A stretch of 64,000 nucleotides of DNA from Sipunculus nudus (lineage: Eukaryota; Annelida; Sipuncula; Golfingiida; Sipunculidae), in NCBI GenBank assembly GCA_026874595.1, contig CM049322.1:53655386-53719385 (forward strand), given 5' to 3'. The notes under the pieces are model-generated. The model saw only the letters and a list, made by a program, of their open reading frames with translations. It ran no database searches and was not told where the DNA came from. Position numbers and translations under genes: made by a program. Positions 1 to 13,110 of this stretch are shown here, piece after piece (position 1 is the stretch's first letter; each line of letters opens with the position of its first letter).

Positions 1-165
1 TGATGCGATGGTGTGGCATCGTCCGGCGTCCGTTGTCCGTCGTCTGTACGTTAACCCATACTATATTGAAAACGGCAAGAATTAGCATCAAGAAATTTTA
101 TGCATAAAATAAGTCATCGAAAAAACTATCGGATTTTGCTTATTTTTTGGCTAACTGCATTTTTT
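1..165. repeat. partial copy of the composite interspersed repeat
   Basis: The window opens inside a repeat copy: the segment with GATGGTGTGGC, runs of GTCCG and CTGTACGTTAACCCATAC recurs at about 180-245, 1585-1660, 9405-9460 and 10785-10820. A short reading frame crossing this copy into the next has no homologue that I recognise and ends within the repeat. Confidence 0.7.
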
Positions 166-2499
166 AGCAAACCTGTGAGCTTATGCGATGGTGCGGGATC
201 GTACGTCTTGTGTCGTGCGTCGTGTGTCGTCTGTACGTTAACCATAGCTATATCAAAAACGGCAGGAGCTAGCATCACCAAATTTCTTGCAAATAATCAG
301 TCATCCAAAAAACTATTGGATTTTGGTTATTATTTTTCTAGCTGCATTTTCTTAGATTTTATAGGGAAAAAGCTAAAAAAGCTTTAAAAATCTTCTTCTC
401 TGAAACTGTCCAGCCAAATTGTCCAATATTTCACAGAAATGATCCCTGGAACAATCTTTCTCAAGTTTGTTCGAATGGTTCCAGTTCGGAGATTTTTGGC
501 CGAGTTACAGGAGGTTGAACTTTGTTAACTTTGCAAAAAAGCATATTAAAATTTAAATCTCAGAAACGGCTTGAGCTATCATCACCAAATTTTATGCCAA
601 TGTTGGTCACATAGGTCATATCTGAAATTGAGGTATTGGTGGCACCACTAGCATCGGCCTTTTTTGTACGGGGTCATTAGTGCCTGTATCGCACTGAGGG
701 CTACAAAAAACTTATTCTCTGAAACCATATGGCCAAAATGTTTAATATCGCACAGAAATGATCCTAGGGTAGTGCTTTCTGAAGTTTGTTCAAATGGTCT
801 CTTTTCAGTGACTTTTGGCTAAGTTATGGGAAGCTGAATTTAGTCATATGCCATAACAGCCCATGTTAGCTAAGTGGCTACAAAAAATCTTCTTCTCAAA
901 AACCACGGGGCCAAATTCTTAAATCTCACACATTAATTATCCTTAGATGTTGATAATTCAAGTTTGTTCACATGGTTTTGGTTCAATGATTTTTGGCTGA
1001 GTTATGGGAAGCTGAACTTAGCCAGTTTGCTGTATTTTTCCCATATGAGTTATAAACCTACAAAAAGTTTTTTGACTGATGATACTGAGGCCAGTTGATG
1101 TTTAATATTTTGCCAGAATAATTCCCTGAATCATTCTTATAATAATTGTCTTTTATGGTTCCAAAAAAAAAATTTTGGCTGAATTATAAAGATTGAGTCA
1201 TTTTACCATAAAGTTAGCTGTGTGAAGCAGATACATCTAGCCTGGCACCAGTTTATCAGCATCTATTACATCATGCCACTAGACATTTAGATTTCAGGTT
1301 ATCTCTGGTTAATATTGACAAGAAAGTTTTTTTAATAGCTTTTAAAAAATTAGATTTATGATTTAAGTTATTCATCATACCAGGCAATGGGATATTCATG
1401 GATAATCAGCTCTCTGTGGCTATATAAATGCAACTGTACATGGATTATAAATTATTGGTATCCCTACCTAACTTAATTCAAGAATTTGCCATCAATCGAT
1501 ATATCTGTATTTTAATTTTGCATTCAGTGTGCATCTGTAATAATTTTACATGTATTCCTGATTTCTTTTTAGCGAACCTGTGAGCTTATGCCATGGTGTG
1601 GCGTCGTCCCGCGTCTGTCGGCCGTTGGCCGTCGTCTGTACGTTAACCCATACTATCTTGAAAACGGCATGAGTTAGCATTACAAAATTTTATGCAAAAA
1701 ATTAGTCATCTAAAAAACTCTATCGGATTTTGCTTATTTTTTGGCTAACTGCATTTTCTTAGATTTTATAGAGAAAAAGCTTAAAAACCTTTCGAAATCT
1801 TCTTCTCTGAAAATATTCAGCCAAATTGTCCAATATTTTACAGAAATGATCCCTGGAACAATTTCTCTCAAGTTTGTTCAAATGGTTTAAGTTCGGTAAT
1901 TTTTGGCCGAGTTACAAGAAGTTAAACTTAGTCATCTGTCCAAAAAAGCATACTTAAATTACAATCTCAGAAATGGCTGGAGCAATCATCACCAAATTAT
2001 ATGTGAATGTTTGTCACATTAGTCATATCTGAAATTGAGGTATTGGTGGCGCCACCTGCATCAGCCTTTTTTGTATGGGGGTCATCAGTGCCCTTATCAT
2101 ACTGAGGGCTACAAAAAACTTCTTCTCTGAAACCATATGGCCAAATTGTTTAATATTGCACAAAAATGATCTTAGGGTACTGCTTTCTGAAATTTGTTCA
2201 AATGATCTCAGTTCAGTGACTTTTGGCTGAGTTATGGGAAGCTGAATTTAGTCTAATGCCATGACAGCCCATTTTAGCTCAGTGGCTACAAAGATTTTCT
2301 TCTCAAAAACCACCAGGCAGAATTCTTAAATCTCACACATTAATTATCCTTAGATGTTGATAATTCAAGTTGTTCAAATGGTTTTGGTTCAGTGATTTTT
2401 GGCCGAGTTATGGGAAGCTAAACTTAGCCATTTTTCTGTATTTCCTTTATGAGTTATAAACCTGCAAAACATTTTTGACTGACACAACTGAGGCTAATT

Positions 2500-3290
2500 T
2501 GTGGGCGGGTATTTCTTAGATAATCTACAATCACCCATGACAGAACAAAATGCCCGGGAAAAGCGGATCAGATAATAGGATAGGGACATAAGAATACAAT
2601 ATTTAATTTTATTTTCACCACATTTGAGCGTAATTTACTTGTTATGTTGAATTGTCACTGACGATGTGAAAGGCCGACACCGCCGCCGCCAACACTTTGC
2701 TAGACTTGGTTATGATTTCGATGAAACAGTAAAACAAAGGCACATAGTAAGTGCATACGGCCCGTTTAATGAACTTGGATAATTTGTTTTGCTAAAATAA
2801 TTACAGATAGTTTCCTTTCTGATTCACCACCGAAGCTGGACCGCGTTTTGTCAGTCAATGTAAAAAAACAGCGGTGCAACAGTAGCACCAGCGAGGGTCG
2901 GAGGTCAGATTCCGTGTATTCAAATAAAGATGAGGTCAACCAGTAAACGCAAGGGTCAAATGACGTCGAAATAATGTCAACCAATGGGTGTGTGGGTCAG
3001 GTGTCACAGGTGTCAGTAGGATAAGCTTTCCGGGAAAATTATGCAGCAAGCACGTGTATATATATACATCGTTCAATGAAGCTCGCTCACATAAGAATTA
3101 ACCGAACCCCGCGGTCTTTGTCATGCGCTTGCATTTCTGATATGCATGTTTACTGTTCTGTTTAAGCTGCATTTCACCACGCAGGGGTCCCAGAAATCGT
3201 TTTTACCTCAAAAGGCCAGACATGCATTTTTATTGATTCGCAGAAAGAGGGATACGAAAGGGATACCAGTCATTTCGAGTGCTGCAATCT
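2500..3290. other. non-repetitive interruption of composite repeat copy 1
   Basis: Homology to copy 2 stops near 2500, after the phrase AACTGAGGCTAATTTG, and resumes near 3295 at GAGCTATCATCACC. The 0.8 kb between has a higher GC content, including a CCGCCGCCGCC run near 2680, and has no partner in this window. It could be an inserted element or unique DNA. I see no gene in it. Confidence 0.45.
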
Positions 3291-4344
3291 CATAAACAGC
3301 CTGAGCTATCATCACCAAATTTTATGCCAGTGTTGGTCACATGAGTCATATATGAAATTCAGGTATTGGTGGCGCCACTTGCATTGACCTTTTTTTGTAC
3401 TGGGGTCATTGGTCATCTGTATATTAACCCATAATTTCTCAGGAATAGCAGGAGCTTCCATTCCCAGATTTTATGCAATAATTTGTCACATATTATATGT
3501 TTTGGGATTCAGCTTATTTTTTGTTATCTGCATTTACTTTAATTTTTATAGGGAAAAGGCTGAAAAAACTCTAAAAGGCTTCTTCTTGTAAACAGTCCAA
3601 CCAAATTGTTCAATATTTTACAGAAATGATCCCAGAGGCAAGCTTTCTCAAGTTTGTTCAAATGGTTTGCATTTGATGAATATTAGCCGAGTTAGACAAA
3701 TTTGAATTTAGTCATTTGGTCAAGTAAGCATACTGACATAGTAATCTCAGAAATGACAGAACCTAGCATTACCAAGAATTGTGCAAATGTTGGTCACATG
3801 ACTCATATTTGAAGTTGCAGATTTTGTGGTGCCATCTACATTGACCTGTTTTTTATGGCCAAAAATGTCATAACTTTAGCCTCTTTCAGCTTATACTGTT
3901 TAAGATGAAACTGTCAAGTTGAATCATTCAATTTTTCAAAAGAATTATTCTAGGACATGGTTCTTTCAATCATATAATAATAGATTGAATTTGTTGATTT
4001 TTGGTTGAGTCGTGAAAAGCTTAAGTTGGTCTTATGGCCATTATTATGTTTATTTCAAACTGAGGACTGCTGTAGTGTTCTTCTACAAAATTGTTTAGGT
4101 GGCCTTTGTTCAAGCTTATTTGAATGATTTTTTGGCAGAATTATTGGACCTTTAACAATGACAGGACTGCTGCTTTTATTATTATAGATATTTTTTGTAA
4201 AAAGTTTATGAATATGTCAGCTTGAAATAAAAGCATTTTAGCCAAAGTCTTTCAGTATGTGTAAACAGATTTACCAACAGGCAAAGATTGTGTCTGTATC
4301 ATTAAATAGGTTTAAAAACTGCCGACTGTTTCAGATTTTGCAAC

Positions 4345-4575
4345 AGATCAAGAGTTCATTCAGTGCAGCCAGATATAGGTCAAGAGTTCACTCAGTGCAG
4401 CCAGGTATAGGTCAGGAGTTCACTCAATGCAGTAGCTGCATGCTATTTATAGCATTGGCAGACTGCCCACTGTGTCAGATTATACTGTAGGTCAAGAGTT
4501 CACTCAGTGCAGCCAGGTACAGGTCAAAAGTTCACTCAGTCTAGCCAGGTGCCGGTTATGAGTTCACTCAGTGCA
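4345..4575 (+). repeat. 32-bp minisatellite (GTCAAGAGTTCACTCAGTGC family), first array
   Basis: Imperfect tandem units of about 32 bp, each of the form GTCAAGAGTTCACTCAGTGC followed by AGCCAGGTAYAG, are interrupted by a short spacer around 4435-4490. The same unit recurs at 5385-5492, 12163-12207 and 12425-12632. It is a minisatellite inside the composite repeat: units abut without unique spacers, so it is not a CRISPR array. Confidence 0.75.
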
Positions 4576-5384
4576 GTAGCCTGAGCTAGCAATTTGTCAC
4601 AGTTCACTTTGGGCAACTGCCTTTCTCACCTAAGCCTAGTCAGCCTTATGCATCAGACTCAAGGTAAGTTTGATGTAGTGGCCTGATATTTTGGCCTGTC
4701 TATGTGTCTTTGATGGCTTTCTCGTTCACAAGACAGGTGTCGCCACCTACAATGACTTTTGCACAATGTATGTGCCTCCTTATTTCTACAGAGGAATTTG
4801 ATATAATCAGCCTAAAATTGGGCATAGTTATACATATCGAATAGCTTTTTCATATACAAGACTGGTGGTGCCACCAACAATAATTTTTGCACAATGTGTG
4901 TCCCTGCTTGTTTCTCAGGAGGGGTTTGATATATCAGTCTGAAATTGGGCATATGTATATATCTCTGATAGCTTTGTTGTATACAAGACTGGTAATACCA
5001 ACTACAATCATTTTTGTATTGTGTGCACCCATGCCAGAATTTCAGCAGTGATGTTTGTGTAATTGTTTCTTATTCAAAATGTTTAGTACTTACATTGTTC
5101 ATACACATGAAAAGTAATGGGCCAGTATTGAAGCATGATACCTAATGTATTTCCCAATGCACAGGTTCGCATTAGGCCTGTAGGCCTTGTTTTTATAAAA
5201 AGTCAGCTGTAAAGCATTTTGTATTGGGAAAAATTATTTCAAAGTTATTTCAAGTAGGGACCACTTTAGTGTACAGATGGCAGCACTTGGTTTACCATTG
5301 GCAGATTGCAAGGGCCTTGATGTTGGCCATTAGCCAAGATGATGTCAGCTCTATAAATAGTTTTGGCACAGTGCCTGGATTGGA

Positions 5385-5492
5385 AGAAGTGCAGCCAGGT
5401 CAAGGTCAAGAGTTCACTCAGTGCAGCCCAGTACAGGTTAAAAGTTCACTCAGTCTAGCCAGGTGCAGGTCAAGAGTTTACTCAGTGCAGTA
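5385..5492 (+). repeat. 32-bp minisatellite, second array
   Basis: Three degenerate units of the GTCAAGAGTTCACTCAGTGC repeat lie here, just beyond the right end of composite copy 1. A further partial copy of the composite 3' part therefore begins after 5190, and sequence resembling 4600-5000 continues to about 5900. Confidence 0.6.
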
Positions 5493-5499
5493 GCTTGAG

Positions 5500-6235
5500 G
5501 CAGCAATTATTCACAGTTCACTTGTAGGCAACTGCCTTACCTAAGCCTCGTCAGCCCAGTGCATCAAACTATGGGGAAGTTTGATGTATTGGCCTGATAT
5601 TTTGACCTGTCTATGCATCTTTGATGGTATTCTCATTTACAAGACAGTGGTGACACCTACATTGACTTTTGCAGTGTATGCGCCTGCTTATTTCTACAGA
5701 GGAATTTGATACATCAGCGTAAAATTGGGCATGTTTATACATATTGGGTAGCTTAATTTATAGTGTACAAGACTTGTGTGCGCCATCTACAATAATTTTT
5801 GCACAGTGAATGGCCCTGCTTATTTCACCCTAGGGGTTTGACATATCAGTCTGACATTGGGCATATGTATATATCTCTTCGTTGTATACAATACTGGTGG
5901 TGCCAACTACAATCATTGTATCCGCCAAAACAGAGTTTTGTGGATACTGTGTTTTCAGTCTGACGCTGCTGCCACTGCAACTGCCACTGCGGCATAGGTT
6001 TCCTGAGAACCCCTCCGTAACCACTGGGCAGAAATTTTTAAATTCGGAATAATGATTGGTCACATGTGAGCTGCTGCCCCCTCATTTTTGATTGACCCCT
6101 GACCTTTCCTCTCTGCCCAGCGTCCATTTGTGCGTCTGTTTCCAAACATAAACCCACAAATCTCGGGAACCGTTTGACTGATCAGGATATAAATTTTGTA
6201 CAAATGTACCCCTTTGATAGCTTTATAACATACAC
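5500..6235. repeat. degenerate repeat fragments leading into the palindrome array
   Basis: Phrases such as GACATATCAGTCTGACATTG and CAAGACTGGTGGTGCCA resemble 4850-5000 and 12840-12920. They show this stretch to be another decayed copy of the composite 3' segment. Short reading frames here carry no recognisable domain. Confidence 0.45.
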
Positions 6236-7600
6236 TAAAAATGGTGGCACCACCTGCAACCATTTTTGCACAGCGTCCATCTGTTCATCTGCCTTGGGAT
6301 AAAACACTCATATCTCTGCATTGGTTGGACTTATCCACCTGAAATTTTGCATGTGTATACATCCTGGACAGCTTTCTTGATTTAATGACAGGTCGCACCA
6401 CCTATATTCACGTTTAAGCTGCAGACATCAAAGCTCATATCTCAGGAACCATTTGACCGATTGGGCAAAAAATTTGCATGTTTATAGATCCCACATAGCT
6501 CTTTATCATACGCAAAACTGATGGCGCCACCTGCCACAATTTTTTGCACAGGGTCCGTCTGTTTGTCTGCCGTGAGCTAAAATCACTCATATCTCAGTAG
6601 TGGTTTGACTTATCTGCCTAAAATTTTGCAGGTTTATACATCTTGGATAGCTTTTTGGATTTTTTGACAGGTGGCGCCACCTACATTTATGTATATGCTG
6701 CAGAAATTCAGGCTTATATCTCAGGACTGGTTTGACATATCCCCCTGAATTGAAATTTTGCATGTGTATAGATAGATCTCCCATAGCTCTTAATCATACA
6801 CACAACAGGTGGCGCCACCTGCAATCATTTTGCACAGTGTCCATCTGTTCATCTGCCTTTGGATAAAAACACTCATATCTCTGCATTGGTTGGACTTGTC
6901 CACCTGAAATTTTGCATGTGTATACATCCTGGAGAGCTTTCTTGATTTTATGACAGGTGGCGCCACCTACATTCACATTTAAGCTGCAGACACCTACATT
7001 CACATTTAAGCTGCAGACATCCAAGTTCATATCTCGGGGACTGTTTGACTGATTGGGCCAAAATTTTGCTTGTGTATAGATCTTACATAGCTCTTTATCA
7101 TACACAAAACTTGTGGCGCCACCTGCAACCGTTTTTGCACAGTATCCATCTGTTCATCTGCCTTGGGATAAAATCACTCATATCTCTGCATTGGTTTGAC
7201 TTATCCACCTAAAATTTCGCAGGTTTATACATCTTGGATAGCTTTCTCGATTTTGTGGCAGGTGGCGCCACCTATATTTATGTATATGCTGCAGACATTC
7301 AGGCTTATATCTCAGGACTGGTTTGACATATCCCCTTGAAATTTTTCATGTGTATAGGTCTCACATATCTCTTAATCATACACAAAAATGGTGGCGCCAC
7401 CTTCCACCATTTTTTCACAGGGTCCGTCTGTTTGTTTGCCATTGGCTAAAATCATTCATATCTCAGTAGAGGTTTGACTTATCTGCCTAAATTTTTGCAC
7501 GTTTATTCATCTTGGACAGCTTTCTGGATTTTGTGGTAGGTGGCGCAACCTACATACACATTTTGGCTGCAGACATCCAAGCTATTATGCAACAAACCTC
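6236..7600 (+). repeat. tandem array with recurrent AGGTGGCGCCACCT palindrome
   Basis: The palindrome AGGTGGCGCCACCT, or a near copy, occurs about ten times, near 6243, 6391, 6520, 6668, 6808, 6954, 7112, 7258, 7390 and 7538. Two alternating contexts follow it: GCAACCATTTTTGCACAG and TACATTYAYRTWTAWGCTGC. Pairs make a higher-order unit of about 280 bp, repeated roughly five times. Adjacent phrases such as CTCATATCTCTGCATTGGTT repeat with the same period. There is no coding gene. Confidence 0.8.
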
Positions 7601-7689
7601 ACTTTATTTCCCCTTGCCACTCAATCCATGCCTCACTTCACCTTTCCCATACTGATTTTGGTGGATACACGTAGTCACTTGTTGACAAC

Positions 7690-9388
7690 CCATATTCTAG
7701 TTAGCTCGGCTGACTTTAAGTTATCTGAGCTATAGCGATCACCCTTTGTCCCTTGTCCATCTGTCTGTCCGTCCGTCCGTTAACCTGGCACAAATCGTAA
7801 CCGCTGGACCTAGAAACTTGTAACTTGATATTCTGAGAGGTGCATGAAAAATCTTCTTGGAAACCAGAAATTAGGTCTCTGTTATCCATATCCTTTGAGC
7901 TCTGGGGCCCAAATGTACCCCCCAGAATAGTCAAAAATTTCATACAAAAACTTCAGTATCTCATTAACTACATCCCTGATGGTCATGATATTTGGCATAC
8001 ATATTGATCATGAGATGTTCCATCAGTTCCTGCAGACTGGTAGTGCCAACTATATTTTTCGATTTTATACAAATTTTTTTCTCCATTTTTGAGACCTTTA
8101 AAAATATGAACATCTGTTAACAGGGCACGAATTGTAAAGACTGGACCGAGAATCTTCATTCTTGACACAGTGAGAGACCTATGAAAAGTCTCCATGAAAA
8201 CCAGAAATAAACTTAAGGTCTCTGTTTCCCATATCCTTTGAACTGTGAGGCTCCCAATTACCCCCCCCCCCCCCAGAATAATGGAAAATTTGATAAAAAA
8301 AACTGCAACATCTCAATAACTACAACACTGATGGTCATGATTTTTGGCATACTTATTGAACAAGAGGTGTTCCATCAGTTCCTGCAGACTGGTGGTGCCA
8401 CCTGTATTTTTTCAATTTTTTACAATTTTTTTTCCTCTATTTTTGAGACCTTTAAGGATATAGTTATCTGTCAACAGGGTACAAATCCTAACGACTGGAC
8501 CTAGAATCTTCACTCTTGACACACAGGGAGACCCATGTAAAGTCTCCATGGAAACCTGAAATTAGGTCTCTGTTACCCCTATCCTACAGCTATGGCACTC
8601 CAAAGTACAGCTCAGAATGATGGAAAATTTGATACAAAAGCTGAAGTATCAGAACAACTAATGCAGAGATCACCATAATTGTTTGCATGGATATTGATCA
8701 TAGAGTGTTTCATCAGTTTCTGCAGACTGGTGCCACCATCTGTATTTGTTCGGGTGTTTTCACAAATTTTTTTCTCAATTTTTGAGACCTTTAAAGATAT
8801 GAACATCTGTCAACAGGGTAAAAATCGTAACAACTGGACCTAGATTCTTCATTCTTGTAATGCAAGGAGGCCCATGAAAAGTGTCTGTGGAAACCTGAAA
8901 TTAGGTCTCTGTTTCCCTTATCCTTCAAGCTATAGGACTCCGAAGTATCACTCAGAATAATGGAAAATTTGATGCAAAAGATGAAGTATCTGAACAACTA
9001 ATGCAGAGATCACCATGATTCTTTGCATGGATATTGATTATGGAGTGTTTCATCAGTTTCTGCATACTGGTGGTGCCACCTATATTTTATTCAATTTTTC
9101 TAATTTTTTTTTCTCTATTTTTGAGACCTTTAAGGATGCTTTCATCTGTTTAAGTGGCACAAATTGAAACAACTGGACCTAGAATCTTCATTCTTGTCAT
9201 GCAAGGAGACCCATGAAAAGTGTCTGTGGAAACCTGAAATTAGGTCTCTGTCAACCATATCCTTCAAGCTAAAGGACTCAGAAGTATCCCTCAGAATAAT
9301 GGAAAATTTGATACAAAAGCTAAAGTACCTAAACAACTAATGCACAGATCACCATGATTCTTTGCATGGATATTGACCATGTGTTTTT
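7690..9388 (+). repeat. tandem array of about 340-bp units with TTAGCTC-GCTGACT start
   Basis: The block starts with a snapback segment, TTAGCTCGGCTGACTTTAAG then TTATCTGAGCTATAGC. Five units follow, marked by CTGGACCTAGAAWCTTCAT, GAAATTAGGTCTCTGT and TTTTTGAGACCTTTAA. Landmarks near 7828, 8164, 8516, 8855 and 9197 give a period of 336-352 bp. A related copy with the same start lies inside a transposase intron (41550-43400). Reading frames on the minus strand are repetitive shadows. Confidence 0.8.
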
Positions 9389-12300
9389 AGCGAACCTGTG
9401 AGCTTATGCAATTGTGCGGCGTCGTGCGTCATGTGTTGTGCGTTGTCTGTACGTTAACCATAGCTATCTCAAACATTGCAGGAGCTAGCATCACCAAATT
9501 TTTTGCAAATAATCAGTCATCCAAAAAACTATATCTAATTTTGTTTATTTTTTTTCTTACTGCATTTTCTTAGATTTTAAAGGGAAAAGGCTAAAAAAAG
9601 CTTTAAAAATCTTTTTCTCTGAAACTGTCCAACCAAATTGTCCAAAATTTCACAGAAATGATCCCTGGAACAATCTTTTTTCGAATGGTTCCAGTTCGGA
9701 GAATTTTGGCTGAGATACAGGAGGTTGAACTTTGTTAACTGTGCAAAAAAGCATATTAAAATTTAAATCTCAGAAACGGCTGTAGCTATCATCACCAAAT
9801 TTTATGCCAATGTTGGTCACATAGGTCGCATCTGAAATTGAGGTATTGGTGGCGCCACCTGCATCAACCTTTTTTGTACAGGGTCATCGGTGCCTGTATC
9901 ACACTGAGGGCTACAAAAAACTTCTTCTCTAAAACCATATGGCCAAATAGTTTAATATCGCACAGAAATGATCCTAGGGAAGTGCTTTCTGAAGTTTGTT
10001 CAAATGGTCTCAGTTCAGTGACTTTTGGCTGAGTTATGGGAAGCTGAATTTAGTCATATGCTGTAACAGCCCATTTTAGCTCAGTGGCTACAAAGATCTT
10101 CTCTTTAAAAACCACTGGGCCAAATTCTTAAATCTCACACATTAATTATCCATAGATGATGATTATTCAAGTTTGTTCAAATGGTTTTGGTTCAGTGATT
10201 TTTGGCTGAGTTATGGGAAGCTAAACTTAGCCATTTTTCTGTATTTCCTATATGAGTTATAAACCTGTAAAAAATTTTTTGACTGACCCTACTGAGGCCA
10301 ATTTGTTTAATATTTTACAAGAATAATCCCCTGAATAATTCTTATAATAATTGTCTTTTATGGTTCCAAAGAATGAATTTTGGCTGAATTATAAAGATTC
10401 AATTGAGTCATTTTACCATATATGTTAGCTGTGTGAAGCAGATACATCTAGACTGGCACCAGTTTATCAGCATTTATATTACATCATGCCTCTAGACATT
10501 TAGATTTCAGGTTATCTCTGGTTAATATTGACAAGAATGTTTTTGAAAAGCTTTTAAAAATGTAGATTTATGATTTTTAGATATTCCTCATGCCAGGCAA
10601 TGCTTACAATCACAGGTATACAGTTCTCTGTGGGTATATAAAGACAGCTGTATATGGATTATAAATAATTGGTATCCATAGTCAAATTAATTCAAGATTT
10701 TGTCATCAGTGAGATGTATCTGTATTACAATTTTGCATTCAATATGCGTCTGTATTAATTTTTAGTTAACCTGTGAGCTAATGTGATGGTGTGACAGTGT
10801 TGTTTTCTGTACGTTAACCCATACTATTTTGAAAATGATTGGAGCTAGCATCATGAAATTTAATGCAAAAAATTAGCCATCTGAAAATTTTTTTTAATTT
10901 TATAGAGAAAAAGCTAAAAAAAACCTTTAAAAATCTTCTCCTCAGAAACACTCAAGCCTAATTGTTCAATATTTCACAGAAATCTTTTATACCATCTCCC
11001 TCAATTTTGTTCCAATTGTTCAAGTTTGGTGAATTTTGGCCGAGTTAAAGGAATTGAACTTAGTCATCTGTCCAAAAAAGCATACTAAAATGACAGTCTC
11101 AGAAACGGCCAGAGCTATCATCACCAAATTTTTGCCAGTGTTGGTCACATGAGTCATATATGAAATTCAGGTATTGGTGGCGCCACCTGAAATGACCTTT
11201 TTTTGTACGGGGGTCATTGGTCATCTGTACATTAATCCATAATTTCTCAGGAATAACAGGAGCTACCATTCCCAGATTTTATGCAATAATCTGTCACATA
11301 TCAAATTTTGTGGGATTCAGCTTATTTTTTTGCTATCTGCATTTACTTAGATTTTATAGGGAAAAAGCTTCTTGTAGACGGTCCAGCCAAATTGTTCAAT
11401 ATTTTACATAAATGATCCCAGAGGCAAGCCCTCTCAAGTTTGTTCAAATGGTTTGCATTTGATGAATTTTAGTGGAGTTACACAAATTTGAACAGTCATT
11501 TGGCCAAGTAAGCATACTGACATAGTACTCTCAGAAATGACAGAAGCAAGCATTACCAAGTATTGTGCAAATGTTGGTCACATGACTCATATTTGAAATT
11601 GCAGATTTTGTGGTGCCACCTACATTGACCTGTTTTTTATGGGCAAAAAACCTCCTAATATTAGCCTTTTTCAGCTTAATGATGAAACTGTCAAGTTGAA
11701 TTGTTAATTTTTCAAAAGAATTATCCTAGGACATGGTTCTTTCAATCATATCAGAATATACTGAGTTTGTTGAGTTTTGGTTGTGTTGTGAAAAGCATAA
11801 GTTGGTCTTATAGCCATTATTATGTCTTTTTGAAACTGAGGACTGCAGTAGTGTTCTTCTACAAAATTATTATTTCAATTATATCTTCTGTAACATTGCA
11901 CAAAAATTATTCTTAGGTGGCCTTTGTTCAGGTTTACTAGAATGATTTTTGGCAGAACTATTGGACCTTTAACAATGAAAGTACTGCATCTTTTATTATT
12001 CTAGATATTTTGATAAAAAGTTTATGAATATGTCGGCTTGAAAAAAAGTTTTAGCCAAAGTCTTTCAGTATGTGTAAACAGATATACCAACATGCCAAGA
12101 TTGAATCTGTACCTTTAAATAGGTTGAGAAACTGCCAACTGTTTCAGATTTGGGAACAGATGAAGAGTTCATTCAGTGCAGCCAGATATAGGTCAAGAGT
12201 TCAATCAGTGCAGCCAAGCACATGGCATGTGATCACCTCATGGGTGACAGGTGAACACCTCATGGGCACCATGTGATCACTTCATGGGTGTCAAGCCCCT

Positions 12301-13110
12301 CAGGACAGGGCCCCTGCATGAGCTTATGCAATGGTGTGGCTACTATTTCAGATTTGGCAACAGGCTAGAGGTCGGTCTGGATCTATTTATAGCTTTTGCA
12401 GACTGCCAACTGTATCAGATTAAGCAACAGGTCAAGAGTTCAGTCAGTGCAGCCAGGTATGGGTCAGGAGTTTACTCAGTGCAGGAGCTGCATTCTATTT
12501 ATAGCTTGGCAGACTGCCAACTGTGTCAGATTATGCAACAGGTCAAGAGTTCACTCAGTGCAGCCAGGTACAGGTCAAAAGTTCACTCAGTCTAGCCAGG
12601 TGCAGGTCATGAGGTCACTCAGTGCAGTAGCCTGAGCAAGCAATTTGTCACAGTTCACTCGGGGCAACAGCCTTTCTCACCTAAACCTGGTCAGCCCCAT
12701 GCATCAGACTCAAGGTAAGTTTGATGTATTGGCCTAATATTTTGACCTGTCTATGTGTCTTTGATGGCTCTCTTGCTCACAAGAAAGGTGTTGCCACCTA
12801 CCATGACTTTTGCACAGTGTGTCTCCCTGGGTTTTTCTCAGGAGGGGTTTGATATATCAGTCTGAAATTGGGCATATGTATATATCTCTGATAGCTTCAT
12901 TGTATACAAGACTGGTGGTGCCAGCTACAATTTTTTTAGTGTTCTGTGAACCCATGCCAGAATTTCAGCAGAGTTTGTGTAATTGTTTCTTATTCAAATT
13001 GTTTAGTACTTGCATTGTTCATATACATGAAAAGTAATGGTCCAGCATTGAAGCATTATACCTGGTGTATTTCCCAATGCACAGGTTCGCATTAGGCCTG
13101 TAGGCCTTGT
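9389..13110 (+). repeat. composite interspersed repeat, copy 2
   Basis: This is a 3.7-kb copy with GCGAACCTGTG at 9390-9400 and its perfect reverse complement CACAGGTTCGC at 13080-13090, followed by the same ATTAGGCCTGTAGGCCTTGT as in copy 1. A second internal start, AGTTAACCTGTGAGC, lies at 10764. Sequence from 11100 to 13110 parallels 3300-5190. Long frames at 12251-12635 cross the minisatellite and are not genes. Confidence 0.65.
12425..12632 (+). repeat. 32-bp minisatellite in composite copy 2
   Basis: Units of GTCAAGAGTTCACTCAGTGC plus AGCCAGGTAYAG repeat here as in copy 1. Just upstream (about 12220-12290) the short phrase TGATCACCTCATGGG occurs in three diverged tandem forms that are absent from copy 1. 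Confidence 0.65.

Larger units (their letters stand above)
166..5190 (+). repeat. composite interspersed repeat, copy 1 (with an internal extra copy of its first segment)
   Basis: This block matches 9389-13110 segment by segment. It starts at AGCAAACCTGTGAGCTTATG (166), restarts at AGCGAACCTGTGAGCTTATG (1571) and ends with CACAGGTTCGCATTAGGCCT (5160). GCGAACCTGTG (1572-1582) and CACAGGTTCGC (5160-5170) are perfect 11-bp inverted repeats near the ends, which suggests a non-autonomous DNA element of about 3.6 kb with a further truncated copy in front. Recurring phrases such as GCTATCATCACCAAATTTTA and TTTTGGCTGAGTTATGGGAA show internal redundancy. No coding capacity is visible. Confidence 0.65.

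Noticed and set aside
4345-5492. CRISPR-like regularly spaced repeats
   Set aside because: The 32-bp units are head to tail without unique spacers, in animal nuclear DNA. They are a minisatellite.
8238-9336. Several 60-90 codon frames on both strands
   Set aside because: They recur once per 340-bp unit with the repeat period, so they are repeat shadows.
12251-12635. Overlapping frames of 114 and 79 codons
   Set aside because: They translate the 32-bp minisatellite in different frames and have no protein-like features.
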